Positions 1 through 9,369 are shown, counted from the first letter of the stretch. The stretch: 64,000 nucleotides of DNA from GCA-2731375 sp964590195 (GCA_964590195.1 CAZPWJ010000016.1:1-64000), one strand, 5' to 3'. Numbers and translations: made by a program. The notes: generated from the letters alone by a model not told the origin.

Positions 1-500
1 CGGTGTTTGAATACGAAGGCCATGCCCTGACATCGGCCACGCGCGGTGCCACGGATCTATCCAATCTAGGCGAGGAACCGGCCAAGGATGATGCGGACGA
101 GAGCGAGGCTGCCGGCGACAGTGAACTGGCCACATTGATCGCCCTGATCAAGCAGACCCTAGGCGAAACGGTGAAGGATGTGCGCACCACGGACCGCCTG
201 ACCGACAGCGCCGTTTGTCTGGTCGCCGATGACGGCGATATGGACATGCGCCTGGAGCGGATGTTGAAGGCGCACAACCAGCTGAATACGGATTCCGTGC
301 GGATTCTGGAAATCAACCCCAAGCACGACCTGATCAAGAACATGGCCGGTGCCGCCACCAAGGGCGGCGCGGCGGACGATCTTGCCGACCTGGCATTTCT
401 GTTGCTGGATCAGGCCCGTATTATCGAGGGCGAAGCGCTACCGGACGCAGCCGCGTTTTCGCGGCGCATGGCGACCGTCATGGCAAAGGCCGCGGGCTGA
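1..500 (+). CDS. htpG: Chaperone HtpG (Hsp90), C-terminal part, 5' truncated by window
   Basis: This is the last ~166 codons of an Hsp90-type chaperone; the ATPase and middle domains lie outside the window. HtpG is a cytoplasmic ATP-dependent dimeric chaperone, and the part seen is the C-terminal dimerisation domain. The segment RLTDSAVCLVADDGDMD and the following MRLERML and RILEINPKH are highly characteristic of the HtpG C-terminus. The frame is open at the left edge, so the GTG at position 3 is an internal valine codon, not a start. A FadD-type ligase follows 66 bp downstream on the same strand without an obvious terminator. Confidence 0.93.
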   Translation, partial: VFEYEGHALTSATRGATDLSNLGEEPAKDDADESEAAGDSELATLIALIKQTLGETVKDVRTTDRLTDSAVCLVADDGDMDMRLERMLKAHNQLNTDSVRILEINPKHDLIKNMAGAATKGGAADDLADLAFLLLDQARIIEGEALPDAAAFSRRMATVMAKAAG

Positions 501-566
501 CAGAGAGGCCGTAACGTGCCAAAATCACACGCTTGATTAACTAGCCAGATGGCGGATAGGTGTGTG

Positions 567-2261
567 ATGGAAAAGCTGACGCAGAGTTATACCCACGGGG
601 CCAATGCGGTGCCGCTGATTGGCGAGACCATCGGCGCGCATTTCGATAATGCCGCCGCCCGCTGGGCCGACAGGGAAGCACTGGTGGTGCGCCATCAGAA
701 CGTGCGTTGGACATTCGCCCAGTTGAAAGACGCTGTGGATGCCTTTGCCGCCGGCTTAGTGGCCTTGGGTCTGGAGCCAGGCGAGCGTATCGGCATCTGG
801 TCGCAGAATACCGCCGAATGGGCGGTCAGCCAGTTCGCCACCGCCAAGGCCGGGCTGATTTTGGTCAACATCAATCCCGCCTATCGCCTATCGGAGCTGG
901 AATATGCCCTGAACAAGGTGCAGTGCAAGGCGCTGATTATTTCACCCAGCTTCAAGACCTCCGACTATGTGGAAATGGTCCGTACCCTGGCGCCGGAGAT
1001 CGATAATGCCGAATTGGGCCAGCTGCAATCGGAAAAACTGCCCGACCTGCGCATCGTGATCCGCATGGGCGATGAGGTCACGCCGGGTATGTACAATTTC
1101 GCCGATATTGCCGTGTTGGGCGGCAGCAGTCATCGGGAACGGCTGGACGAACTGGCGGGGCAATTGCAGTTTGACGACCCGATCAACATTCAATTCACCT
1201 CCGGCACCACGGGTTTTCCCAAGGGCGCCACGCTGACCCATCACAACATCCTCAACAACGGCTATTTCGTGGGCGAGGGCGTCAGCATGGTCGAAGGCGA
1301 CCGGCTGGGCATTCCGGTGCCTTTGTATCACTGTTTCGGCATGGTGATGGGCAATCTGGCCTGCATCACCCACGGCGCCACCATGGTCTATCCCGGCGAG
1401 GGCTTTGACCCGACGGAAGTGCTGGACGCGGTTCAGGAGGAACGCTGCACCATTCTCTATGGCGTGCCGACCATGTTCATCGCCGCCCTGGATCATGCGG
1501 ATTTCGACAGCTACGACCTATCTTCCCTGCGCAGCGGCATCATGGCCGGCTCCCCCTGCCCGATCGAGGTGATGAAGCAGGTGGTGGACAAAATGAACAT
1601 GTCCGAGGTCACCATCGCCTACGGCATGACGGAAACCTCGCCCGTCAGTTTCCAGACGGCGGTGGACGATGAATTGGAGCGCAAGGTGGGCACCGTGGGA
1701 CGCTCGCTGCCGCATGTGGAAAGCAAGATCGTCGATGCCGATGGCCGCATCGTGGCCCCGGGCGAGACCGGCGAGATCCTGACTCGCGGCTATAACGTCA
1801 TGCTGGGCTATTGGGATGACGAGGAACGGACCGCCGAGTCCATTGACGCGGCGGGCTGGATGCATACGGGCGACCTGGGCACCATGGACGAATACGGCTA
1901 TGGCAACGTGGTTGGCCGTATCAAGGACATGGTGATCCGGGGCGGCGAAAACGTCTACCCGCGCGAAATCGAGGAATATCTCTATCGCAACGACAAGATC
2001 CAGGATGTGCAGGTGATCGGCGTGCCCGACCAGAGATTCGGCGAAGAGCTATGCGCCTGGATCGTCCTGCGCGAAGGCGAGACGGCGGAAGAAAACGAGA
2101 TCAAGGAATTCTGCCGCGGCCAGATCGCCCATTACAAAGTACCGCGCTATATCAAGTTCGTGGACGAATTCCCCATGACCGTCACCGGCAAGGTACAGAA
2201 GTTCGTCATGCGCGACCAGATGATTGAAGAGTTGAACCTGGAAGTGGCGAAGACGGCTTAG
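567..2261 (+). CDS. Acyl-CoA synthetase (AMP-binding, FadD-like)
   Basis: Adenylate-forming ligase of ~564 residues that should activate a carboxylic acid with ATP and CoA to acyl-CoA. Signature motifs are clear: the P-loop-like TSGTTGFPKGATLTH, YGMTETSP (A5), HTGDLGTMDEYG and GRIKDMVIRGGENVYP (A7/A8), and the catalytic lysine near the C-terminus in MTVTGKVQKF. Length and motifs fit the medium/long-chain fatty-acyl-CoA ligase group; the substrate is not readable. I start at ATG 567 because GGATAGG sits 6 nt upstream (554-560); the in-frame ATG at 549 has no ribosome binding site. It probably feeds the acyl-CoA oxidation genes found to the right. Confidence 0.9.
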   Translation: MEKLTQSYTHGANAVPLIGETIGAHFDNAAARWADREALVVRHQNVRWTFAQLKDAVDAFAAGLVALGLEPGERIGIWSQNTAEWAVSQFATAKAGLILVNINPAYRLSELEYALNKVQCKALIISPSFKTSDYVEMVRTLAPEIDNAELGQLQSEKLPDLRIVIRMGDEVTPGMYNFADIAVLGGSSHRERLDELAGQLQFDDPINIQFTSGTTGFPKGATLTHHNILNNGYFVGEGVSMVEGDRLGIPVPLYHCFGMVMGNLACITHGATMVYPGEGFDPTEVLDAVQEERCTILYGVPTMFIAALDHADFDSYDLSSLRSGIMAGSPCPIEVMKQVVDKMNMSEVTIAYGMTETSPVSFQTAVDDELERKVGTVGRSLPHVESKIVDADGRIVAPGETGEILTRGYNVMLGYWDDEERTAESIDAAGWMHTGDLGTMDEYGYGNVVGRIKDMVIRGGENVYPREIEEYLYRNDKIQDVQVIGVPDQRFGEELCAWIVLREGETAEENEIKEFCRGQIAHYKVPRYIKFVDEFPMTVTGKVQKFVMRDQMIEELNLEVAKTA

Positions 2262-2276
2262 AGCAACCTGCCTGAT

Positions 2277-3746
2277 CTAGCCGCCGATGGTTTGAGCCTC
2301 GCCGGTGGGAACCGTGTTCTTGCCGGCAGCGCGCTGGCGCTTTTCGTCGACCAATTCCATGATCACGCGGCTGACCCGCTCACCCGCCTTGCCATCGGAA
2401 TTGTTGACCCAATGATCCAAGGCCAGACAACTGGTTTCGGACAGTTCCGCGCCACGGGATTTCGCCGGCCGCGCAAGCGCCTTTTCCGCCATTATCCTGA
2501 CCAACTCATCCTCCGAATTGGCCCGTTCCGCAGCCTCACCCAGATCAACCATGAAAGGCGACGCCAGCGGGGTCACCGCTTCATCAAAATGGGGCGAGAC
2601 CACGTCCACATTAGCCGCCAGGGCCTCGAACAGAGAGCCGCTGTTGATGGTGCACAGCACATCGGATCCGACGATCAGATCAAAGGAGTTGCCGCCGACC
2701 AAAACTTCCAGGTTCTCTGGCGGTCCGAAATCCTCTCCCAAACCTTCGTTTAGGGAATCCACAGCCAGCACATGGTTCTTGGACTTGATGATGACATGGA
2801 TTTCGGGATTCTCCCGGGCGAGACGGATCATGGCGCGGATGCAATTGCGTGACAGGTTGGAAAAATTGATCTTCTCCAACTCCGGATCCAGAGCCTCGAA
2901 GCGGTCATCACCACGGCGGCCAAGAACCGGGCAACCGGTCCTGTCGTTGAAGGACATGAACAAGACCGTGGGCCGGCCATCAAGGGACTGATCCTGGCCG
3001 GCATGTTCGCGGCGGTATTGGTGAAATCGGTCCAGCCTCGGCGCGCCGGTGGCGACGATACGATCGGCGGGGGCGACGCCGGCATTGATTTCGATGCGCC
3101 GCTCGATCTCGTTATAGGTCGTGATCAGCCGACCCTGAAACGGCATCTTCCGCTCCCGGTAGGTCTCCTCGTAAAACGGCTCCACACCCGGCGTCTTGAT
3201 GCACTCCTTATGCATGGCCACGACGGGAATATCGAAATGACCCAGGGCAGCGGCGAATTCCTGTTCGGCATAGAAACTGAAATTCGCGGTCAAGGCGACG
3301 TCGAGTTCGAGGCGCGGCACCAAATGGCGGCAAACCCCGATCATGAAATTTCGGTAGGCCTGTTTCCGAGCCGTGATCGCGGCATCATCCTGGCGGTAAT
3401 TGTTGTCATCCACCAAATCGCCGAAGAAGTAGTTGGCAATAACCTTTAAGGCCTTGCGGTGCAGGCGCAGGACCTTGAAGCGGCCGTCCATGGCGATGCT
3501 GTTTTGCACATCTTCCGCGAAGCCGCTTTTGGGCAGGGTAAGTGCGATGACTGGCTTTCCCGGTGCCTTGGCCTCAAAGACGGTTTGCACCTGCCAGGCC
3601 AGCAGCCAAGCGGCCAATCTGGGATAGTCATTGCGGGCAGCCAGGACCAACAGATATTTCGAGGTCATGACGCCGAACATGCCCGGCTTCGTTGCCATCC
3701 CAACGATGCGGCGGCGGACAATATGAAAGCCTGAAATAAGGTTCAT
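2277..3746 (-). CDS. GT-B-like/CDP-glycerol-transferase-like protein, unassigned
   Basis: 489-residue soluble protein that I cannot place confidently. The N-terminal half (KYLLVLAARNDYPRLAAWLL) and the C-terminal half with a beta-strand after a linker (PTVLFMSFNDRT), then VIIKSKNH, GSDVLCTINSGSLFEAL and a terminal LDHWVNNSDGKAGERV, resemble the two-Rossmann layout of GT-B and CDP-glycerol:glycerophosphotransferase-like enzymes, where the NSGSLFEA turn would bind the nucleotide. It is the last gene of a minus-strand group with a polysaccharide deacetylase (64 bp upstream) and a radical SAM protein, which supports a role in surface glycan assembly. An internal start at MTSKYLLVL is possible. 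Function is inferred only from fold-like features and context. Confidence 0.5.
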   Translation of the reverse strand: MNLISGFHIVRRRIVGMATKPGMFGVMTSKYLLVLAARNDYPRLAAWLLAWQVQTVFEAKAPGKPVIALTLPKSGFAEDVQNSIAMDGRFKVLRLHRKALKVIANYFFGDLVDDNNYRQDDAAITARKQAYRNFMIGVCRHLVPRLELDVALTANFSFYAEQEFAAALGHFDIPVVAMHKECIKTPGVEPFYEETYRERKMPFQGRLITTYNEIERRIEINAGVAPADRIVATGAPRLDRFHQYRREHAGQDQSLDGRPTVLFMSFNDRTGCPVLGRRGDDRFEALDPELEKINFSNLSRNCIRAMIRLARENPEIHVIIKSKNHVLAVDSLNEGLGEDFGPPENLEVLVGGNSFDLIVGSDVLCTINSGSLFEALAANVDVVSPHFDEAVTPLASPFMVDLGEAAERANSEDELVRIMAEKALARPAKSRGAELSETSCLALDHWVNNSDGKAGERVSRVIMELVDEKRQRAAGKNTVPTGEAQTIGG

Positions 3747-3810
3747 CAGTTACCGTTTCCCATGATCCGATATGGATCGTTTAGGCCTTTGCCCATGCGG
3801 ATGCAAGGTC

Positions 3811-4743
3811 CTAAGCGATTGGCAGTTCAATCGTGTCCAGGCGCGGCAAATTCAACGGGTCGTCCCGTGTAGGATCTACCGTGCCTTCATCGATGGTCAG
3901 GCCCAACGCGCAACCGTGCCGACCAACGACCGCGCGGACGCCCGCATCCGAGGCGCCGTAAGGATAACACATCACCCAGTCCTCGGTTTGCGCACCAAGG
4001 CTGTTTAAAAACGCCAAGGTGGCCGAGACCTCTTGTTCCTGTTCCTCGGTGCTAAGCAGATTCAGCCGGTAATGTTTCGCGCCATGGCCGCCAATGTACA
4101 TACCACATTGAACCATCATGCGCAGTTGGTCTTCAGAGGCGTAAAGCTCGCCGGCAAAGGCCTTTTGATCGACCGACACAAAGGTCTGAAACAGCTCGTC
4201 GATAAGGATTTTTCTGCTGGCATCCGGCAGCGCCTGTTGCAGCACCTTCTTGATGAACCAAATCTCAGCCGTGTCATAGCGCACCGGCTTTCCATGTTGT
4301 TTCCAGTAGACATCAAAGGGATCAATGCCATCCTGGCCACTGCGCGCGTCAATGAACGACTTGATCTCCTTGATGATGATATCGGGATCGGTTTGCGCCG
4401 CACGAATAAAATGCGCCTTGTTGACGTCCAGCAATTCACCCTTCACGACCGCGTTGACGGCGGGAAAAAATGCGCCATGCATCTTGCGCTCAAATAACAG
4501 CGGCAGGACGTTGGTGTAGTGATCCAAATAGCCGTCATCGAAGGTCAGCCAGATGGCATTGTCCGGCAGGACCGTATCGCCCTTAAAGGCGGCGATGACC
4601 TGGTCGGTGGCGACAACTTCATAATGACGCCCGAAATAGTCGATTTGCTGCCTGAATTCCGCAAGATCCCTGCCTTTGATGGCCGGATACCGGCTGTTTT
4701 GCAGATCCCGCACGAAATGATAGGTGACGATGGTAAGGGGCAT
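3811..4743 (-). CDS. Polysaccharide deacetylase (NodB homology, CE4)
   Basis: 310-residue metal-dependent carbohydrate deacetylase. NodB motif 1 is TFDDGY (Asp69-Asp70) and the metal-binding histidine pair appears as HGAKH in the second half. CE4 enzymes remove N- or O-acetyl groups from glycans such as peptidoglycan, chitin-like or exopolysaccharide. No signal peptide or membrane segment is evident, so it may act in the cytoplasm on a lipid- or nucleotide-linked intermediate. About 150 residues separate the two motifs, longer than in a minimal NodB domain, which suggests an insertion. It lies between a radical SAM gene upstream and a GT-like gene downstream on the same strand. Confidence 0.82.
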   Translation of the reverse strand: MPLTIVTYHFVRDLQNSRYPAIKGRDLAEFRQQIDYFGRHYEVVATDQVIAAFKGDTVLPDNAIWLTFDDGYLDHYTNVLPLLFERKMHGAFFPAVNAVVKGELLDVNKAHFIRAAQTDPDIIIKEIKSFIDARSGQDGIDPFDVYWKQHGKPVRYDTAEIWFIKKVLQQALPDASRKILIDELFQTFVSVDQKAFAGELYASEDQLRMMVQCGMYIGGHGAKHYRLNLLSTEEQEQEVSATLAFLNSLGAQTEDWVMCYPYGASDAGVRAVVGRHGCALGLTIDEGTVDPTRDDPLNLPRLDTIELPIA

Positions 4744-4836
4744 CAGATCCCAATTTCTGCCGTTGGTGAATCGCGCCTCAAAATAACCGAGGCGGCGGGA
4801 TCGTGAAACCGTGGATTACACCATCTAAACAGAAGC

Positions 4837-6294
4837 CTACATGGAATCGGAGACGGCGCCGAATGTGAGGGCGGCGGCGGGCTTGGATTTACCTTGCGAC
4901 ATGGCACCCTGGCGGAAGCCGCGGAAGGTGGTGTCCTTTTCCCGATACAGATACTCGATCTGGGCTAACGCCTTGTCGCGGTTGCTATCAAAGAAATTCT
5001 CCGCCAGCTGCTTGTTGGCATCTTCCAGGCAGGCATAGACCTCGTCATCGGTCAGTTCCGTGAAGTTGCAGCACAGAAGATCCGAATTCAGATGTTTTCG
5101 CTCGTAAAAATCGGCCGGGCCTTCCAATAACCCTTGATCGATCGCCATGTGATAAAGCGGCGAGCCGGGATAGGGCGTCACCGGGCGGATCGTGCGCCGT
5201 TGCGCCTGATCGTCATATTTAATCAGGAAATCCACGGCCTTTTGCAGGGTTTCCTTGGTATCGCCAAGATTGCCAAACAACATGTTCAGGCCGGGGCTGA
5301 TGCCGGCCTCAAGCGTCCATTCCACGCCCTTGACCACCTGATCCGTGCGCAGGCCCTTTTTCATCAGCTTGAGAACATTGTCATCCATGGCTTCGATGCC
5401 ATAGTTGATGAAGACGCAGCCGGCCCGTTTCATGTGCGCCAACAGCTCGGGCGTGCAATAGTTCAGACGGCCGTTGCAATCCCAGGTGACGGGCAGATTG
5501 GCCTTTTCGAAGGCATTACAGATTTCCTCCGTATGGGCAATGGACGTCATCATCAGATCGTCCATGAACGAAATGCGCGTAACGCCATATTCCTTGTAAA
5601 GGAACTCAATCTCCGCCAGCAAATCCTCGCCCGATCGGGCCCGGTAGCCAGGGTCCATGCGATAGCAGAAGGTACATTTGAAGGTGCAGCCCCGGGCCGA
5701 CATCATGGGCAGGGTGAACTCGGTATCCGGCTGGCCGGGCCGCTTCAACAGACGGTAATATTGCATGGGGAAGAGGTGATAGGCCGGCCAAGGAATGCTG
5801 TCCAGATCCTCCACCACGCCACGCCGGGGGTTGATCACGCACTTGCCGCCATCGTTATAGGCGATGCCGGAAATCAGGCTCAGGGGCCGTTTGTTGGCGA
5901 TGGCATCGAACAATTCGACGGCGGTTTCCTCGCCCTCGCCCATGACAATGCAGTCGGCGCCCGAAACCTGCATGAAATATTCCGGCTCCGGCGTCGGGCC
6001 ATAGCCACCCAAAATATAGAAAGGCCGGTCCTTGGCCTCATTGATGGCTTTCGACAGCCCGACAAGCCGTTGATATTGATAGTACCCCGCGATCAGAGAG
6101 ATGCAGACCACGTCAAAATGGTTGGCATTCAGAAATTCCGTCAGGTGCTCATCCGGGTAATGATGCATGTCCTGGCTATAGACCTCGACCTCATAGCCTT
6201 CTCGTTCCAGAATGGCCGCGATATAGCCGAGTCCCATGGGAAAATGGTGCATATAAGCGCCGTTATCATACACGACCAATAATACCCGCATCAT
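4837..6294 (-). CDS. B12-binding domain radical SAM protein
   Basis: 485-residue protein with an N-terminal cobalamin-binding-type Rossmann domain (~1-140, beginning RVLLVVYDNGAYMHHFPMG) followed by a radical SAM domain with the cluster motif Cys203-x3-Cys207-x2-Cys210 (CTFKCTFC). The GGYGPTPEPE and GEGEETAVELF segments are typical of class B radical SAM enzymes that methylate or rearrange unactivated carbons, for example in hopanoid, carotenoid-like or polysaccharide pathways. It is first in a minus-strand group with a deacetylase and a GT-like protein. The start has two adjacent ATGs (6294 and 6291) preceded by GATGGGAAA. The substrate is unknown. Confidence 0.85.
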   Translation of the reverse strand: MMRVLLVVYDNGAYMHHFPMGLGYIAAILEREGYEVEVYSQDMHHYPDEHLTEFLNANHFDVVCISLIAGYYQYQRLVGLSKAINEAKDRPFYILGGYGPTPEPEYFMQVSGADCIVMGEGEETAVELFDAIANKRPLSLISGIAYNDGGKCVINPRRGVVEDLDSIPWPAYHLFPMQYYRLLKRPGQPDTEFTLPMMSARGCTFKCTFCYRMDPGYRARSGEDLLAEIEFLYKEYGVTRISFMDDLMMTSIAHTEEICNAFEKANLPVTWDCNGRLNYCTPELLAHMKRAGCVFINYGIEAMDDNVLKLMKKGLRTDQVVKGVEWTLEAGISPGLNMLFGNLGDTKETLQKAVDFLIKYDDQAQRRTIRPVTPYPGSPLYHMAIDQGLLEGPADFYERKHLNSDLLCCNFTELTDDEVYACLEDANKQLAENFFDSNRDKALAQIEYLYREKDTTFRGFRQGAMSQGKSKPAAALTFGAVSDSM

Positions 6295-6375
6295 CAGTTT
6301 CCCATCTCAAATCTTATGTTTCGAAGGTCTAATTTAACCGCCCCCGCCTTTCATTCCAACAAGGCATCCATGGGT

Positions 6376-6399
6376 TTGTTGAGGCCCCGGCTTGTTGAG
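6376..6399. repeat. Direct repeat TTGTTGAG x2, 16-bp period
   Basis: Two exact copies of TTGTTGAG at 6376-6383 and 6392-6399 lie in the 270-bp divergent gap between the radical SAM gene and the SDR gene. A 16-bp period (about one and a half helical turns) does not place both copies on the same face. It may be a regulator site or chance. Confidence 0.3.
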
Positions 6400-6486
6400 A
6401 ATGATTCGCGACTACACCCCGCAACATAAGTCATTTAGGTATTCTGTCCAACGGATTATCTGCGTTGCGACAAGCTTTCAGGTCGT

Positions 6487-6516
6487 TTGACAGCCCGGCG
6501 CGGGTCCCGGAAAATA
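6487..6516 (+). promoter_or_regulatory. Candidate sigma-70 promoter for the SDR gene
   Basis: A perfect TTGACA at 6487-6492 is followed after 18 bp by the A/T-rich AAAATA at 6511-6516, about 50 bp before the SDR start. The -10 is weak, so this is a tentative promoter. Confidence 0.35.
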
Positions 6517-6564
6517 AATTGAGGACGCCCCGACACATGGGCTTTTGTAATCGAGGACAAAATA

Positions 6565-7416
6565 ATGGGTAAACTGGACGGCAAAACAGCGATTGTGACC
6601 GGTGCCAGCCGGGGCATCGGCCAGGCCATCGCGGAACTTTTTGCTTCGGAAGGCGCTTCGGTGGCCTGTGCCGCGCGCACCTTGAACGAAGGTGATCATA
6701 ACCTGGAAGGCTCATTGGGCCGTACGGTGGCGGCGATCGAGGAAGCGGGCGGCAGCGCCAAGGCCTTCGCCGCCGATGTTTCTTCCGAAAGCGATTGTCT
6801 GGCCCTGGTCGAAGGCGCCCGCGATGCCTTCGGGCCCATCGATATTCTCGTCAATAACGCCGCCTTGAGCTATTTCATGCCGATCGGCGGCTTTGCCACC
6901 AATCACTGGGTGCGTTCGTTCGCGGTCAATGTGCATGCGCCCTTTATATTGGCCAAGGCGGTGCTGCCGGACATGAGCGAAGGCAACCGCGGCGGCGCCA
7001 TCGTCAACATCGGCTCCGGCGCGGCGATCGGCCCGGGCCGCGGGCCCTATGACAATCCCGCACCTCGGGGCAACACCATGTATGGCGCCACCAAGGCAGC
7101 CCTGGAACGCTTTACCCAAGGGCTTGCGGAAGAGGTCGCTGCCCAGGGCAACATCGCCGTTTCCTGCGTTTCGCCATCGAAAGTCGTGCCAACGCCGGGC
7201 ACCGTCTATCACCATCTTGTCGACGGCATGGATGATCCGAGGGGCGAAGCACCCGATTACATGGCCCGCGCCGCCTTGTTATTGGCCAGCGAGGAAGCGG
7301 CAAAGGTCAACGGCCGGGTGACTTACAGCCAGCTGATCCTGGGCGAATTCGGCTGGATCGAAAACCCGGTCGGGCGCGGCATCGACAGTAAAGGCTCCGG
7401 CTATTCGGAGATATGA
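6565..7416 (+). CDS. Short-chain dehydrogenase/reductase (SDR)
   Basis: 283-residue classical SDR using NAD(P)H. The cofactor motif TGASRGIG is at the N-terminus, NNAAL follows, and the catalytic Tyr-x3-Lys is in MYGATKAALERF. Start codon ATG is supported by GAGGA 7 nt upstream (TCGAGGACAAAATA). It converges with an enoyl-CoA hydratase gene and stands alone on its strand. The substrate is unknown; the neighbourhood of acyl-CoA enzymes suggests a hydroxyacyl or alcohol intermediate. The loop after the active site (SGAAIGPGRGPYD) is longer than in minimal SDRs. Confidence 0.88.
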   Translation: MGKLDGKTAIVTGASRGIGQAIAELFASEGASVACAARTLNEGDHNLEGSLGRTVAAIEEAGGSAKAFAADVSSESDCLALVEGARDAFGPIDILVNNAALSYFMPIGGFATNHWVRSFAVNVHAPFILAKAVLPDMSEGNRGGAIVNIGSGAAIGPGRGPYDNPAPRGNTMYGATKAALERFTQGLAEEVAAQGNIAVSCVSPSKVVPTPGTVYHHLVDGMDDPRGEAPDYMARAALLLASEEAAKVNGRVTYSQLILGEFGWIENPVGRGIDSKGSGYSEI

Positions 7417-7457
7417 TCCGGGCCGGGCCTTTCGCCTCGATTTTTTTGGCAGCGGCG

Positions 7458-8246
7458 TCAGTAGCCTTTGTAGTTGCCGGGCCGCTTCTCCTTGAAGGCC
7501 TTGATGGCCTCGGGATGATCTTCGCCCGCCCGCGCGATGGCGATGTGAGAGCTGACCAGATCAAAGGCCGTCGCCATATCGGTTTCCAGGCTTTGATTGA
7601 CCGTGCGTTTGATCAGCCGGATCGACAGCGGCGGCATGGCCGCGATGCGTTTGGCCAGCTTGGTGGTTTCCGCCAACAGCTGATCATCGGGATAGACGTG
7701 ATTGACCAGACCGATTTCCTGGGCCGCCGCCGCATCGATAAAATCCGCCGTCCATAACAGTTCCAAAGCCCGCGCCTTGCCGACCAGGCGGGGGAGGAAA
7801 TAGGCCCCGCCGCCGCCCGGCAGCAGGCCAATCTTGGCGTAGGTCTCGGCGAATTTCGCGCTTTCGCCGGCGATGCGGATATCACAGGCCAGGGCAAGGT
7901 CCATGCCGCCGCCGATTGCCGCGCCATTGACGGCGGCCAGCAACGGTTTTTCAAAGCGTGCCGCGCGCTTGGGGAAGGCCTGGATCTCGCCCCAGATCCG
8001 GGTTTTCGTAATGTGGGGCCGGCTGTCATGCGCCTCCCCCATGCCGCCGATATCACCGCCCGAACAAAAGCCGCGGCCCGCACCCGTCAGGATCACGGCG
8101 CGAACATCATCCCGCGCATCGCATTCATCCAGCGCCGCGACCATGGCATGCAGCATTTCGCCGGTAAAAGCATTCAGCTTTTCCGGCCGGTTCATGGTCA
8201 ATGTCGCGATGCCGTCCTCGACATCAAATAGCAAATAGTCCGTCAT
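7458..8246 (-). CDS. Enoyl-CoA hydratase/isomerase family protein
   Basis: 262-residue crotonase-fold enzyme. The oxyanion-hole segments GFCSGGDIGGM and NGAAIGGGMDLALACD are present, as is the typical N-terminus with TLNRPEKLNAF-like spacing (LTMNRPEKLNAF). Family members hydrate 2-enoyl-CoA or isomerise or cleave acyl-CoAs; glutamates at the canonical hydratase positions cannot be assigned with certainty by eye. It lies 13 bp downstream of the nitronate monooxygenase gene, so they are co-transcribed. RBS AGAGGAAA precedes the ATG. Confidence 0.88.
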   Translation of the reverse strand: MTDYLLFDVEDGIATLTMNRPEKLNAFTGEMLHAMVAALDECDARDDVRAVILTGAGRGFCSGGDIGGMGEAHDSRPHITKTRIWGEIQAFPKRAARFEKPLLAAVNGAAIGGGMDLALACDIRIAGESAKFAETYAKIGLLPGGGGAYFLPRLVGKARALELLWTADFIDAAAAQEIGLVNHVYPDDQLLAETTKLAKRIAAMPPLSIRLIKRTVNQSLETDMATAFDLVSSHIAIARAGEDHPEAIKAFKEKRPGNYKGY

Positions 8247-8260
8247 TGTCTTTTCCTCTC

Positions 8261-9247
8261 TCAGGCCGCCGTTAGCTTCGACAGCACCATATTCGCCTCT
8301 TCCACGATGGTCCGCACCACATCGCCCGCGACGGGCACGGCATCAATCAGGCCGCTGCTTTGCCCGGCGGGCAGAACGCCGTTTTCAACATCGCCCTCGA
8401 TGCGGCCTCTCTGTGATGCCGGATGGCCCACGTGCATGCCCTGCAGCGGGTATGGCTCGATCTCCGCCTCGCGGCCTTCCCAACTGTCGGTAAAGCCATT
8501 GCGGATCAGGCGGCAGGTCTTGCCGCTATGAGCCCGGGTCACAATGGTGCCGGCAGTATCCGTCTCGGTGATCTTTTGTTTGTAGTTTTCGTGCGCCCGC
8601 GCCTCTTGCGTGGCGATGAAGCGCGTGCCCATCCAAACGCCCTGGGCGCCGAATGATAGAGCGGCAAGCAGGCCGCGCCCATCCGCCAGCCCGCCGCCGG
8701 CCAGAACCGGCACATCGACCGCGTCGACCACCGCCGGGATCAGCGCCGCCGTACCGATGGAGCCCACATGCCCGCCACCGTCCGAGCCCGAGGCTATGAC
8801 CGCATCGACGCCGTCAGCGACCGCCTTTTCCGCATGGCGGACGGCGCCGACCACAGACATCACGGTAATACCCAACTCCTTTGCTTTGGGAACGGCATCC
8901 CGGGGACTGCCCAGACCAGAAATTAGAACCGGCACCCGCTCCTCAAATACCACATCGACCATGGCCATTACCTTGTCCGTGTAGCGCACCGCTTCGTCGA
9001 CTTTCGAGGCAACGGTAGCAAACAGGATATCCACCGCGAACGGTTTATCGGTCTGCGCACGGACGCTGCGGATTTCCGCGCGCAGTTCGTCCGCGTCCGT
9101 GGTTGAACCGGCGCCGATACAGCCGAGGCCGCCGGCGGCGGACACAGCGGCGGCAAGATCGGCCCGGGCAACCCAGCCCATGCCGGCCTGAAACACCGGG
9201 TATTCGATATTCAAGAGATCGCAAATAGGGGTCCGTAGGGCAGACAT
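8261..9247 (-). CDS. Nitronate monooxygenase / 2-nitropropane dioxygenase family FMN protein
   Basis: 328-residue TIM-barrel FMN enzyme of the NMO/2-NPD family, which also contains enoyl reductase-like and DszC-unrelated catabolic members. Motifs: PVFQAGMGWVA at the N-terminus, GSDGGGHVGS (flavin phosphate/catalytic region) and GAQGVWMGTRF. I place the start at ATG 9247 (MSALRTP) because GGAGGA lies 7 nt upstream (9255-9260); the longer reading with MLEEFA would begin within that ribosome binding site. The next gene downstream is an enoyl-CoA hydratase 13 bp away. The true substrate is unknown, since most relatives are not nitronate oxidases. Confidence 0.85.
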   Translation of the reverse strand: MSALRTPICDLLNIEYPVFQAGMGWVARADLAAAVSAAGGLGCIGAGSTTDADELRAEIRSVRAQTDKPFAVDILFATVASKVDEAVRYTDKVMAMVDVVFEERVPVLISGLGSPRDAVPKAKELGITVMSVVGAVRHAEKAVADGVDAVIASGSDGGGHVGSIGTAALIPAVVDAVDVPVLAGGGLADGRGLLAALSFGAQGVWMGTRFIATQEARAHENYKQKITETDTAGTIVTRAHSGKTCRLIRNGFTDSWEGREAEIEPYPLQGMHVGHPASQRGRIEGDVENGVLPAGQSSGLIDAVPVAGDVVRTIVEEANMVLSKLTAA

Positions 9248-9369
9248 CGCGAATTCCTCCAGCAAACAATTATTGGCCGTAAGGGTACAAACCCTATGGC
9301 TGTGGCCGCAAGCGCGCTATCCTGATTATCCGGGTTCAATTGATTACGCCGCGCGGAGGATTAGTTGTC

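Noticed and set aside
5134..6282. 382-codon open frame opposite the radical SAM gene
   Set aside because: Shadow frame; the minus-strand protein has the cluster cysteines and full-length homology signals.
7425..7457. Rho-independent terminator between SDR and enoyl-CoA hydratase
   Set aside because: There is a T7 tract but the preceding stem pairs only 3 bp (GGC/GCC).
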